64,000 nucleotides of DNA from Neoarius graeffei (taxonomy: Eukaryota; Chordata; Actinopteri; Siluriformes; Ariidae): the NCBI RefSeq assembly GCF_027579695.1, contig NC_083578.1, forward strand, positions 3,053,960 through 3,117,959, given 5' to 3'. The translations under genes were made by a program, and so were the position numbers. The notes under the pieces were generated by a model. The model saw only the letters and a program-made list of their open reading frames with translations, did not search any database and was not told where the DNA came from. Of the stretch, positions 44,340 through 56,539 are shown in pieces (position 1 is the first letter of the stretch; every line of letters begins with the position of its first letter).

Positions 44340-44930
44340 ATGGGGGGAGGGGGGACTGATCTGATTGACTTGTTAGTGGTTTTTGGGGCAGGGATTGTTG
44401 TCTGAAACTGTTGGGGATGGGGTGTGTGATCTTGATTAGGTGGGTGGTGGGAAGTGTTGGAGCGGGGACTCTGGTCTTGCTTGGTTACAGTGAATTCTGG
44501 AGTGGGAACTGTGGGATGATTGGTCACACTAGTGTTGGGGTGGGGATTGTGTTTTTTTTTTTTTTTTGGTGGAGGCTGAGCCTGATTTGTATGATTGCCT
44601 ACAATGGTGTTTCGGGCAGGGATTGCATTCCTAATTTTTTGGGGGTGGGGACTGTGGTCTTTTTTTGAAGGAGGGGTGGGACTGATGTATGATTTGACAA
44701 TGGCATTGAGGGTGGGAACTGCAGTCCTGACTAGTTACAGTAGCATTGGGGGCGGGATGTATTGTCCAAATTGATTGGGAACTGTGGTCCTGATTGGATA
44801 TATTTGAGTTGGGTGACTGGGTTCTTGATTGGTCGTATTGGATTTACGGGTGGGACCTGTGGTCCTGATAGTTCTGAATCAATGTTTTGATTGGATGCAG
44901 TGGCATTGGTACTAAAGTGGCACTTTGTTT
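44340..44930. repeat. Degenerate G-rich minisatellite in elmod3 intron 1
   Basis: About 45-60 bp imperfect units of the form GGGGACTGTGGTCCTGATTGG, then TTACAGTGGCATTGGGGG. Roughly ten to twelve units, strand-asymmetric (G-rich on +). Confidence 0.78.
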
Positions 44931-45001
44931 CCTCGGTGTGTTTTTAGACTCTGGTGTTCCGGTGACTGACCGTCCGAAGTCGCCGTCCCTTCTAGGATAT
45001 C

Positions 45002-46217
45002 ATGGTCAGTCCGCACCCTGATCCGTCTCACTCATCACCAGCCGTCTGGGCCTGTGTGACTCCGAACCTCAGCTCGTCCAAGGCAAGGCCTAGTGAGGAA
45101 CACTGACCAGGGATCAGAGAACTGCGCCACTGTGTGACTGGCCCGCGTCTCTGAGAACTGCTCTGGGTCCTGAGGTGGTCCTGTGGTTGGTCCTCCACTT
45201 CTTTCACACAACACTGCAGGATCCGAGTGATGAGCGCTCGGTGAAAACAGCAGCATTATTTCATCACACATCTCACTCAGCAGCAGGATGAGCGAGGACT
45301 CGGGATGCAGGATGATGAGTGGACAGTAGCTCAGGACTCGCGCCATGGAAGGAGACGTTGCAGTCGCAGTCCACACAGAGGTCTGTATCGTAAATCGGTT
45401 CTAAAACGCAGAATATCATGATATTTGTTTAGCTGAACATCTTTTAATAATACTGGATCTGCCTTATGTCAACACTGTAGCATAAATACCTCCTAATGTT
45501 AGCTTCCCACTTCAAAAATATGACAACTGTTTCATCGCTAACGTTAGCCGAGTTACACAGCTAGCTTTATATTGTGGTTCTGTGGATAGAAGTTTCCAGA
45601 TACATTTATTATTTTTCCTTCGAATAATTTGTACATCAGCCATGATTGGTAGAAGTTCATGCCTTTTAGTGACATCATAAACCAGGTGCTCATGTAGCCC
45701 CGCCCCCAGGTTTTTCCCCCCCCATGTAGTGAGAAGGTGTCTGGATTTTTTTTATTATTATTTTTTTTTATTTATGTTTCAGAGCTCGAATGGTTTTGCA
45801 CAGGAATGGAATCAGCCTGAGGATCTCACCAGTGGACATTCCACACACACACTGGTACCACATCTCTCTAACACACACTCAACAGAAATGATTTACATCT
45901 ATAGTGTGTGTGTGTGTGTGTTTTCCAATCTTTACTGTGGTGATCTTCCACAGGTGTGTAACGGCATCAAGGAGAGCAGCAGCATCAACGGCAGCTCGTA
46001 TCTCAAATCCGTCCCCGTGAGTGAAGAGACGGTCAACTCAGATCTGTGTGTGTGTGTTTTCTGTGCTCAGTGTGATGTGTGTGTTTTCAGATTTCAGCGT
46101 TGAAGCACAATGGCCTTCTACAGTCACTGGCTGCAGGTGGAGAACAAACGGAAGCGGACGGTAAAAAATAAAATAAATATATATTGTATAAAAATATGGA
46201 AGAATAAAATACTATAG

Positions 46218-46256
<39 letters not shown>

Positions 46257-47015
46257 GTGGACTCGGAGCTGGAGTGTGCGAAGCAGGAATGGGACGCCCT
46301 CGAGAGCATCCAACCAGGTGAGACTGGTTGCTGCACCTCGTCTCCACGGTAACCTCACCCGGATGCGGGCCGTGCTCTGTCACCATGGCTACGAGTCAGC
46401 ATTACATCATCACACTGTGATGAGCCTTGTGCTCTAGTTCTCCTCTCTTGTGGAATAAATCTGATTTCACATTTTAAAATAAATGTCCATTTAGCTGAAT
46501 AAGAAATTATAGCTTGACTTCTTCCTGGTTGTTGTTGCCATAGAAACAGGAGTGGATGATTTTTGTGTGTGTGAGATATAGCTAGTATTTACTGGTTAGA
46601 AGAAGCTTATGAAGTTTATTATAAAGATTTTCCTTTCTAGTTGTCATGATGTCATTTTAAAGAGATTAGCTTAGCTCCGCCCCCTTTGTGGAACTGAGGG
46701 TCACATCCAGAAATCCCCGCCCCTTTTTCCTTCAAAGGGTAACCTACGAGGAGTTAATGTTGTAGTTCAGATCATGCTGGAGTAAATACAAGATGGTGGG
46801 TCTGAGATAAAACTCTTGAGATGTTTGTCCGTGTTTCCATGGCAACATGCGCCAACTGATCAGCAAGTTAAGTGGTGATGTCATTTCCTGTGCAGTTCCT
46901 GTAGAAGATCTGGCTCCATCGGCTCTGATTTCTTTCAACGAGGCGCTGCAGCACTTTCAGACCACAGACCTCACCAACCTACTGGTGAGTGTGTGTGTGT
47001 GAGAGAGAGACTATT

Positions 47016-47065
<50 letters not shown>

Positions 47066-49496
47066 CTCTTTTTTCCATTATTTCCAGAGAAACATACAGC
47101 CTACCATTCGCAGGACAGGATTGGCTGTCATCGCACACTTCCTGTTTGGGCCGCCACGCCTACACAAGGAGCTGATGGAGGAGAGAGACCTGGTGTTCGC
47201 CATCGCGCAGTGTGAGTGCAACACGCTCAAAATCCACAACATCTGTTTACAGTAAAGTCCACTGTGACGAAGGTTTTTTCTTTTTTCCTAGAACAGCAGG
47301 AGTTCTTTCTTCTTCTACCACGGCATTTTTATAAATGTTGGATAACTTCAGGTTAATCAGTTTATCAGTGGAGTGTCTGTTATGCAAGTTGCTGTTACTA
47401 TAGAAACGATAATGTATTCAAATGAGCACATGAATATAAACGTAATTTTGCACCTTAAATGCTGTTATAGAGAATTAATCAACACCTTCTGACCAATCAG
47501 AGTCCAGAACTCAACGTCAAATGATACAAACAGTTTAGGTAGCGTGTGTGTGTTTGGTTTATTAGACTTGTGTTCAATGACTAACGCAGAGTATAAGGGC
47601 TTAAATGTTTGTATTTAAAGTGTGTGTGTGTGTGTGTGTGTGTGTGTAGGTTCTCTGGATAACACACAGCCGGTGCACATGCGTGTGCTACAGACAATCT
47701 ACCGCAAACTGACATGTACGAAAGCAGACTGCCCTCGATACGGGCCGCACTGGGAGAATATCGGCTTCCAGGGTATGGAGGGGGCGGAGCAAAAACAGGG
47801 GGTAGGGCAATGTGTGTAAGGGGTGGGGCAAATGGCAGCTGTGTAATTGGTCATACAACCCCGATTCCAAAAAAGTTGGGACAAAGTACAAATTGTAAAT
47901 AAAAACAGAATGCAATAATTTACAAATCTCAAAAACTGATATTGTATTCACAATAGAACATAGACAACATATCAAATGTCGAAAGTGAGACATTTTGAAA
48001 TTTCATGCCAAATATTGGCTCATTTGAAATTTCATGACAGCAACACATCTCAAAAAAGTTGGGACAGGGGCAATAAGAGGCTGGAAAAGTTAAAGGTACA
48101 AAAAAGGAACAGCTGGAGGACCAAATTGCAACTCATTAGGTCAATTGGCAATAGGTCATTAACATGACTGGGTATAAAAAGAGCATCTTGGAGTGGCAGC
48201 GGCTCTCAGAAGTAAAGATGGCAAGAGGATCACCAATCCCCCTAATTCTGCACCGACAAATAGTGGAGCAATATCAGAAAGGAGTTCGACAGTGTAAAAT
48301 TGCAAAGAGTTTGAACATATCATCATCTACAGTGCATAATATCATCAAAAGATTCAGAGAATCTGGAAGAATCTCTGTGCGTAAGGGTCAAGGCCGGAAA
48401 ACCATACTGGGTGCCCGTGATCTTCGGGCCCTTAGACGGCACTGCATCACATACAGGCATGCTTCTGTATTGGAAATCACAAAATGGGCTCAGGAATATT
48501 TCCAGAGAACATTATCTGTGAACACAATTCACCGTGCCATCCGCCGTTGCCAGCTAAAACTCTATAGTTCAAAGAAGCAGCCGTATCTAAACACAATCCA
48601 GAAGCGCAGACGTCTTCTCTGGGCCAAGGCTTATTTAAAATGGACTGTGGCAAAGTGGAAAACTGTTCTGTGGTCAGACGAATCAAAATTTGAAGTTCTT
48701 TATGGAAATCAGGGACGCCGTGTCATTCGGACTAAAGAGGAGAAGGACGACCCAAGTTGTTATCAGCGCTCAGTTCAGAAGCCTGCATCTCTGATGGTAT
48801 GGGGTTGCATTAGCGCGTGTAGCATGGGCAGCTTACACATCTGGAAAGACACCATCAATGCTGAAAGGTATATCCAGGTTCTAGAGCAACATATGCTCCC
48901 ATCCAGACGACGTCTCTTTCAGGGAAGACCTTGCATTTTCCAACATGACAATGCCAAACCACATACTGCATCAATTACAGCATCATGGCTGCGTAGAAGA
49001 AGGGTCCGGGTACTGAACTGGCCAGCCTGCAGTCCAGATCTTTCACCCATAGAAAACATTTGGCGCATCATAAAATGGAAGATACGACAAAAAAGACCTA
49101 AGACAGTTGAGCAACTAGAATCCTACATTAGACAAGGATGGGTTAACATTCCTATCCCTAAACTTGAGCAACTTGTCTCCTCAGTCCCCAGACGTTTACA
49201 GACTGTTGTAAAGAGAAAAGGGGATGTCTCACAGTGGGAAACATGGCCTTGTCCCAACTTTTTTGAGATGTGTTGTTGTCATGAAATTTAAAAATCACCT
49301 AATTTTTCTCTTTAAATGATACATTTTCTCAGTTTAAACATTTGATATGTCATCTATGTTCTATTCTGAATAAAATATGGAATTTTGAAACTTCCACATT
49401 ATTGCATTCCGTTTTTATTTACAATTTGTACTTTGTCCCAACTTTTTTGGAATCGGGGTTGTAAATTTACCTAAAAGAGCTTGGACCAGGGTTCTC

Positions 49497-49530
<34 letters not shown>

Positions 49531-49665
49531 CCAGGTACTGATCCTGCTACAGATCTGAGAGGAACTGGGTTTCTGGGTCTGATGCACACACTTTATCTGG
49601 TCATGGACCCAGAGACGCTACCTCTCGCTAGAGACATCTACAAACTCTCTCAGCATCCAGTACAG

Positions 49666-49705
<40 letters not shown>

Positions 49706-50830
49706 CTACAGTATTAAATAATCATCACTGTCGTATTCATTAACACCTGGAGGTCCGTAATGTTCTGGCGTGTTCTACGTAACATTCCTCTTTTCCAGAA
49801 TTTTCCGTTCAGTGTGATGTCCATCAATCTGACACGCATCGTCCTGCACGCGCTCAGGGAGGAGGTTCTGACCAAGTGAGTGCGTGGGGCGTACACACAC
49901 ACACACACACACACAAACAAATTGTTGGATTTGGTTAGCTTGTTTAAGTATTTAGTGTTTTGAATCTTTAATCCATTCTATTAGAATTTTTTATAAGTTG
50001 AAATCAAATCTTAATTTTATCACATTTTTATTTTTCAAACAGTGCTTTTATTGACTTTTTAAAAATTATTTGAGTCAGGTTTTGTCAGCTTTATTTTTAT
50101 CAGCTTAAATTATTTATTTTAATTATATATTTGTAAAAGTGGGTGGCACGGTGGTGTAGTGGTTAGCGCTGTCGCCTCACAGCAAGAAGGTCCGGGTTCG
50201 AGCCCCGTGGCCGGCGAGGGCCTTTCTGTGCAGAGTGTGCATGTTCTCCCCGTGTCCGCGTGGGTTTCCTCCGGGTGCTCCGGTTTCCCCCACAGTCCAA
50301 AGACATGCAGGTTAGGTTAACTGGTGACTCTAAATTGAGCGTAGGTGTGAATGTGAGTGTGAATGGTTGTCTGTGTCTATGTGTCAGCCCTGTGATGACC
50401 TGGCGACTTGTCCAGGGTGAACCCCGCCTTTCGCCCGTAGTCAGCTGGGATAGGCTCCAGCCCGCCTGCGACCCTGTAGAACAGGATAAAGCGGCTAGAG
50501 ATAATGAGATGAGATGAGATTTGTAAAAGTTTTATTTATTAAATGATGATTAATGTTCAGTTTTTCAGTGTGTTTATTTCTGACTGTGTTCCTGGTTGCT
50601 GTGGTAATAACCGTTGCTTGGTAACGTCACTCAGGGAGTGTAACCGTCGGCAGCAGGTGGTCGGGGTGCTGAACGAGTTTTACGTGGCGATGTTTCTGCA
50701 CCTGTATGAGGTGTGGAGGAGTCAGAGGAAGACCATCTCCGACTCGGGATACGTCCTCAAAGGTCAGAGTTCACCAAAACTCTCTAACATTTATCACCAC
50801 TTTATAACATCTTTATATTTAAATGTAGTG

Positions 50831-50868
<38 letters not shown>

Positions 50869-51112
50869 AGATGTGGAGCACTACGCTAAGAAGAACCCAA
50901 AGCAGCTCCTCAAGCACCTGCACTGTTACCTGCAGGAGAGACGCACCGGGTTTGACCACCGCACGTCACCTGACCCGCTGTCACACAGCAACCGTTCCCT
51001 CGACAACGGAGCGTCTCTCACACACAACCACAGAGGGAAGGAGGGGAAGATGAACTTCACCGGAGTGTGTGAACTTCCACCTGAGATGGAGGGAGAGGCC
51101 AGACTCATCTGA
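45002..51112 (+). CDS. elmod3: ELMO domain-containing protein 3, complete
   Basis: ELMOD proteins act as GAPs for Arf/Arl GTPases; ELMOD3 is linked to actin-rich structures and hearing in mammals. Coding segments: 45002-45004 (ATG only), 45783-45854, 45954-46016, 46091-46160, 46255-46317, 46896-46984, 47088-47211, 47650-47772, 49535-49665, 49799-49875, 50635-50762, 50871-51112 (TGA). The sum is 1,185 bases, 394 residues, close to the mammalian protein. Recognised stretches: [28 protein letters not shown], then the ELMO domain from [19 protein letters not shown] through [47 protein letters not shown] and [16 protein letters not shown]. The ELMO/GAP signature Arg region (DLRGTGFLG) is intact. 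A 1.6-kb Tc1 element sits in the 47773-49534 intron. Confidence 0.96.
46218..46252. repeat. (GT)n at an elmod3 splice acceptor
   Basis: GT run ending GTGTGTAG at the 3' splice site 46254. The same arrangement occurs at 47620-47649, and within a few bases at 49498-49534 and 50836-50870. Confidence 0.95.
47018..47062. repeat. (GT)n microsatellite after an elmod3 donor
   Basis: The donor at 46985 reads GTGAGTGTGTGTGTGTGAGAG and is followed by about 22 GT units. The intron is only 103 bases long, so nearly half of it is microsatellite. Confidence 0.95.
47856..49461 (+). mobile_element. Tc1-type DNA transposon, apparently complete (copy 2), in elmod3 intron
   Basis: 1,606 bp flanked by TA (47854-47855 and 49462-49463). 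Ends CAACCCCGATTCC and GGAATCGGGGTTG are perfect inverted copies. Nearly identical throughout to the copy at 21008-22612, in the same orientation as elmod3. It begins 83 bases after a coding exon and ends 73 bases before the next. Confidence 0.96.
48218..49291 (+). CDS. Tc1-family DD34E transposase (copy 2)
   Basis: Same protein as copy 1, starting at MARGSPIPL, with the same paired-like DNA-binding region and the catalytic [18 protein letters not shown] and SPIENIW. About a dozen amino-acid differences are seen by eye. The stop after VSQW is lost here (TGG TAA in copy 1, TGG GAA here), so the frame runs 17 codons further into the right terminal repeat ([17 protein letters not shown]). Otherwise intact. 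Confidence 0.95.
   Translation: MARGSPIPLILHRQIVEQYQKGVRQCKIAKSLNISSSTVHNIIKRFRESGRISVRKGQGRKTILGARDLRALRRHCITYRHASVLEITKWAQEYFQRTLSVNTIHRAIRRCQLKLYSSKKQPYLNTIQKRRRLLWAKAYLKWTVAKWKTVLWSDESKFEVLYGNQGRRVIRTKEEKDDPSCYQRSVQKPASLMVWGCISACSMGSLHIWKDTINAERYIQVLEQHMLPSRRRLFQGRPCIFQHDNAKPHTASITASWLRRRRVRVLNWPACSPDLSPIENIWRIIKWKIRQKRPKTVEQLESYIRQGWVNIPIPKLEQLVSSVPRRLQTVVKRKGDVSQWETWPCPNFFEMCCCHEI
49666..49915. repeat. (CA)n tracts at two elmod3 donors
   Basis: The donor at 49666 reads GTACACACACAC and is itself the start of a (CA)n run to about 49702. The donor at 49876 is followed by a second run at about 49893-49914. Confidence 0.93.
50141..50518 (+). mobile_element. tRNA-derived SINE (DANA/V-SINE type), 12-bp target duplication
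   Basis: Full-length copy with A box TGGTGTAGTGGTTAGC, B box GGTTCGAGCCC, conserved core and tail GATAATGAGATGAGATGAG. Flanked by ATTTGTAAAAGT (50129-50140 and 50519-50530). Lies in the elmod3 intron 49876-50634. Confidence 0.96.
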
Positions 51113-51440
51113 GAGAGAGATAGACAGAGAGAGATACACAGAGACAGAGAGAGAGACAGACAGACAGACACATGGGGAGAGAGAGAAAGAGACAGACAGA
51201 CACATGGAGAGAGAGACAGGAGAGAGAAAGAGACAGACAGGAGACACGGGAGAGACAGACGAGAGAGGGAGACAGACAAGAGAAAGAGATAGAGAGAGTC
51301 AGTCAGAGAGAGAGTAATAAATTTAGAGATGGACAGAGATGAGAGAGACAGGCTGGGAGAGAGTGTGAGAGAGACACAGGAGAGTGAGAGGGTCAGAGAG
51401 TGAGACTGACAGACAGATGGAGAGAGAGAGAGACAGATCC
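51110..51440. repeat. GA-rich repeat starting at the elmod3 stop codon
   Basis: About 320 bases of GAGAGAGACAGACAGACA-type sequence. The TGA stop of elmod3 is followed directly by GAGAGA, so the repeat abuts the coding end and forms the first part of the 3' UTR. Confidence 0.93.
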
Positions 51441-51547
51441 TACACTGATTTTATCCAAAAGCACCAGGAAATGAAACCGAACTCCGACAGAAAGTGAGTG
51501 AACGACTGAACTGCTTCAGCACACTGAAGGGAGTGTACAATTTGCAC

Positions 51548-51591
<44 letters not shown>

Positions 51592-52321
51592 CCCCGCCCC
51601 CTGACCCTGCTGTGTCAGTAAGTGGATGAATCCGGTGCAGGACGTGTGATCTGAGACGCAGCCTGAGGTTGTGACTCCTCTTTACTCCCGGCGACTGACA
51701 GAAACGTGACGTAACGGACAACAATCTAATTACAGTTTTATATCCAGACGAGGAACACACAGCACAGGCCACGCCCTCTTGAGAACACTCTAGAATATAT
51801 GCCTGCTAGTGTGAACACAAATTCTAGATTTAAAAAATAAATAAATCCATCGATGCACAGAGCTCAGACAGGAAGTGCTGAAGTCTGACTGATATTAACT
51901 CACTGCGTTTGTTCTGCGGCTGAAATTTCAGGGTCGTTTCTGTAACTCTGCCCTCGCGTGTTGTTAGCATGGCAGGCAGCACTAGCAATGTAGCATCTGA
52001 TGATATTTACATTTTTTTTTTGTGAATGTTTTGTTTGAAGCAGTGTTAAAGAGCTTCATCTTGGCCGTCTCTGTTCCAGTCTCGTTCCGATCCATCAGGT
52101 GTTTGATATATTGTGATATTTAATGCACAGTACATTAATATCGTGGGCTTTTAGAACAATCACATGGTCACGTTGAGAACACCTTCACTCGTTTATTCGG
52201 TATTCAGTGTTTAGTTTTTCCCCACTCAGGGTTTCCGATGTGATCACGATAACATTGAATATTGCAGTGTATCGTATAACTGATTATCAGCACACTAACT
52301 CACTAATTATAGCATGAAGAT

Positions 52322-52373
<52 letters not shown>

Positions 52374-52893
52374 TATAAGAAAGATTATTTCTGTTGTTGT
52401 AAGTGTAAATGATTGACAGATGAGTTTATTGGATGTTGTGTTGTAACACTTGTGAAGCCGATTGACATTCAAACTTCATAACGCACTCGTAAGCAGTGAA
52501 TAACGTTCTGTATAAACTGCATACGCCGTTTCTGAGCAGCACCGAATCGCATCAGGATCGTTTTTAATTCGTCAGCTGAAAATACCGTATTAATAAACAC
52601 TATGGTGAAGAAAAATTTATTTTATTTTTTTAAATAATGTAAATTCTTAATGTTTACTGCTTAATAAAATAAAAAAAAAAACAGAAATGAGACACGAGGT
52701 CTTGTAAGATCAGAAAATATTTTTTTCTATGCTGCTGTTGAACCATAAACACGCACGCACTAATTTTTGTACTTTTTCCTTTTATTTATTTATTTTTTTA
52801 GATTTTCTCGTAAAGCCACGATCACGTCAAAACCTCTGAGTGCCGTCACATTTCATTGCGTAAATAATTATGTATTTTATGATAAACACAGTA
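51441..52893 (+). other. elmod3 3' UTR / flank
   Basis: No coding signal. Contains (CA)n at 51549-51588 and (GT)n at 52323-52371. AATAAA-type signals occur near 51315, 51832 and 52663. The one at about 52663 (TTAATAAAATAAAAAAAA) would give a 1.5-kb 3' UTR. The choice between them is open. Confidence 0.5.
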
Positions 52894-53468
52894 CAGTAGA
52901 GCCCTGCCTATTCGCGGTTCAGTATTCGCGAATTCACATATTCGCGGGATTTTATATAGAACATATCTCCTATACATTCGCGGAAATCTCAGCGATTCGC
53001 GGTCATTTGCGGCGAACATATCGAACATTTACGCACTGCTACATTCTCGGAGCCGAATGCTCACTCGCTATTGACTGAAGTTTGAATGGTGGGCTGCTGC
53101 TCATTGGCTGATACGAATGAGCGCATTGTGCAGTACACTCTCGCGGTTCCTGTAGTTCAGACTTGTTCACGTGTTGTGCGTTCTTGGTATTTTTCAATAA
53201 TTTTTACGCTCTGCATCTTCTAAGGCTCCTTCCAAGGAACCTAAGCGGCAGAAGAAGGTAATGACGCTGCAGGAGAAGGTAGGACTTCTCGATATGCTAA
53301 AGGAAGGGAAGAGTTTTGCGGCAGTGGCTCGTCATTACGGCATCAACGAGAGTACCGTGCGCTACATAAAGAGCAGTTTTATGGGGGGGGGATTACAAGT
53401 ATTCGCGATTTTGGCTTATTCGCGGCCATGTTCGGTCCCTAACCCCCGCGAATACTGAGGCCTTACTG
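52894..53468 (+). mobile_element. Tigger/pogo-type element, internally deleted
   Basis: 575 bp between TA dinucleotides (52892-52893 and 53469-53470). Ends CAGTAGAGCCCTG and CAGGCCTTACTG-like (right end GAGGCCTTACTG) are imperfect inverted copies rich in ATTCGCGG. It keeps only the start of the transposase: about 53220-53380 encodes KRQKKVMTLQEKVGLLDML, then ARHYGINESTVRYIK, the CENP-B-like helix-turn-helix. The frame then jumps into right-end sequence. Confidence 0.87.
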
Positions 53469-53470
53469 TA

Positions 53471-55543
53471 CTGACAAACCTAAAGCACATTTCTATCTTT
53501 TTTCTTTTCTTTCTAAACATGTAGCACATCTCACACGTGTTCCTGAACGCTGTACAAAATCTTTAAAAACAAAGTCGACGTCTTTGATGTTTTAAATTTA
53601 ATGTTACATTGCACTTTACAAAGCATTGTTAATTTTACAAACTAAAACTTTTTTTTTTCAAATTCATAGTAAAACAGGTGACAATTAAGTTATTCCATGA
53701 AATCGAGTCGTACATGAGCTGATAGTCGACGAGGCACGTAGCACCGAGTTGTCTATAATCCATGTACAACGAGATTGAGTGGAATAACTGTTTTATTCTC
53801 TCCATATTCACTGGATTTTGAGAAACAGAACACCTTTTATTTTTTATTTTTTGCAAGTTCAATAAATAACTTTTTATAAAAAATGTCCAACAAAATCATT
53901 TCCACTTAAAATGTAAACAAACCAGTGAAATGACAGGAGCAATTTGTGAAAAATGTGATAATAATTGGGGAAAAAAAATAAGTTTTTAGCATCAAATATT
54001 TTCATTCCATATTTTGTTTTTCTCTACTCACGGTATATGAGCTGATATCCTAGTAGTAGAGTAGCCAATCAGAGCACGTGATTGCTCACATCCAGTGAAT
54101 GTGGAGAGAATTAAAAAAAACTATTAAAGTAAAAACACTTAAACTACGACTACATGAGAAACCCTCTGAACCCTGTACAGCAGTCTGGGTGTGATGTCCG
54201 TGTGATTAGAGGTTACATAACGCGCTCGTGAACACTGTATATCCTGTTTGTGTGGTTTTGCACTACGTATTAATGTTCTTCAGCGCTCACAGTGTGCACG
54301 TGTTACGAAGTCGTGGCGTAGCTTCAAATCCAAGGCTTTCAGAAGAAGCAGCTCGGTGTGACGTCGTGATTTAGTTCGAGCGTGATTCAGAGCTTGTGTG
54401 TGCGTTATGAAGTCGTCATGTAGCTCGGCTTTGGATCGAGTGTTACTGTGTAATCTGTTGTGCTGGATTATGGAGCCTCTGATTTTAATATAAACAGCAA
54501 AACATTATTTAATGTTTAAGACACAATGAAAGCGCGCAATCAGCATTTCATCAGTTTACCAGTTTTATATTCAAAACACGACATTCCTCTTCACTTTTTT
54601 TTTTTTTTGTGAATTCAGCTGGTGGATTTCGTTGATTGTACTCCAGATTGGTCCAAAATCAGGATGCCTGCTGTACTTAAGAGTTTAATGTTCTCTCTGA
54701 AGCTCCGTACTGACAGTATTGTAAATATCGTGATGTATCGTAGAACTGATCATCAGCACAGCTCCAGGATTGAAATTCTAAATCATTTCCTCTTTATTTT
54801 TCTGCTTTTACGTGAAGCCTCCATTTCTCTCTCTCTCACACACACACGTCGTAAATCCACCAGTCTGAATCTTTTGCACTTGGTGTGTGATTGATTGATT
54901 GATTGTAGAAGCTCTATTTTATAAAGAGTCCGTTTCAGATGAGATGCGATTGTACAGTGGTGTTACAGAGTAATAAATACATGCAAAATGGAAAAAGGAA
55001 ATTTCATGTCATATTTTTTGCTTTATTCCTAAAATTATATAAACATCACTTTCAGTAAAACCATTTGAATTACACAGAATTGTTAGAATGCATGACGTTT
55101 GTGTTGCTTTAAAGTTTTACCTCTGACACTGGAGACTCCTTCTATTCATGACATTACATTAATCTGTTTATTTTTCCCAGAGCGTCTGCTGGACACGTCC
55201 CTCTGAATCAGCTGTTGCTATAGAAACCATAACATGTTTCAATGAGTGCATTAATATATGAAATTCTTCTCGTTCTGTCTTGTAAAAGCAAAATGACCTT
55301 ATTTCTCCTTTAAAAAAAAAAAAAAATTCCAAAGTGGATTAAATTAAAACAAATTACCAGAACTTGGAATGGCGCACAGCTTCATGGGTCGTATATCTTT
55401 TATTTTTTTTAATGATTATTTTTGACCCATTTGTTTGTATTAAATATTTTTCATAAGTAAATCTAGACGAAACATGTACACGAGAACAGTCACAGGTTTA
55501 TTAGCTACCTGAAGCATACTAATTAACACATCTAATTAATTAA
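53471..55543. other. Gene-free, AT-rich
   Basis: No coding signal and no element whose ends I can define. T-runs occur at 54595-54609 and A-runs near 55311-55325. Confidence 0.6.
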
Positions 55544-56337
55544 AGCTGTACTGCCTTTCAGATTTTTCAAGTGTAGGTCATAAAAAGAATTTTCCCGACA
55601 CCCAGTTATTTTTGTTTAGTGACTGAAAGCTACTGAATTCAAATCACAGACTTCCAATTTTAGTATTTTTTAAAAAATGGAACAATTAATGAATTTATCT
55701 CCACATGGCCCTAAATTCTCCACAATTTTTTCCTGCTTCACCATGACCCAATTCAAGATACTACGTCATGCATCATGTGGTGGGCTTTCCCCGTTCACAC
55801 AAGGCATTGTGGGATACAAATTTGAAACGGGAGAGAAAAATAGAGGACGTGAGTGTGCGAATGAAACGTGAAAGAGCGACTACAGTAATGGAAAGAAAGA
55901 GAAGAAAAGACGTTATGTTCTATACGAAGGAAAGGAAACGCAGGACCAAACTAATAAATATGGGCGCTCAGCGAGCACCTCGGTGTGATCAGCTGTTCGT
56001 TTAGTGACAGAATGATGGAACTGTCAGTGCACGCTCAAAGGGAAACCTGTAGATGGCAGTAATGCAACACTGTGGATGCCAGCTGCTGTCAAACCCAAAA
56101 GAAGAAGAAGAAGAAGGTAAGCCTGCGCACACGGACTTCCTCTGTCTGCTTGACTGCGCCAAGCGAGCGATTTCATGCACATTATTTGCTTTAATCCCCT
56201 CAAATTAAATAACTTCCCAGCCACAGAATGGCCTGATATTTTATGAGATATTACAGAAATAAACAGATATCACAATCACCACATTTCAGACGGAACTAAA
56301 TTTCACTGATTTTATGAAATCGAAACACTGTCTTGCT
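55544..56337. mobile_element. Possible TTAA-flanked element with AGAAGAAGAAG stretch
   Basis: TTAA at 55540-55543 and 56338-56341. Terminal sequences AGCTGTACTGCCTTTC and, inverted, AGCAAGACAGTGTTTC are similar but clearly imperfect. The interior GTAGATGGCAGTAATGCAAC to AAGAAGAAGAAGAAGG recurs in many fish genomes, as I recall. Possibly Kolobok-like; weaker evidence than the element at 8572. Confidence 0.45.
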
Positions 56338-56539
56338 TTAATATTGATGTTCACAGCTCTTGTTTTCTAGTGTCTCTTCATTCACTCAGTACTAATATTC
56401 TGAAAAAGACAATATTTCGAACATGATGCAGATTATACAAACATCATATTCCATTAATTCAGTTGGTCAGGTTCAATGCCTGAACTGATCATCACATCAG
56501 GTTTTTCTCTGGCTAATCAGACACAAGGTACATCACCAC

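Larger units (their letters stand above)
42131..44947. other. elmod3 intron 1
   Basis: Includes GGTTC repeats (42197-42222), (CAAA)n near 42445-42472, (TTA)n near 42570-42592, a broken THAP fragment, a young SINE and a G-rich degenerate tandem repeat. The transcript must cross all of this to join exon 1 to exon 2, which starts at 44948. Confidence 0.65.

Noticed and set aside
47688-47993. 101-codon minus-strand frame
   Set aside because: Antisense of an elmod3 exon plus Tc1 end sequence.
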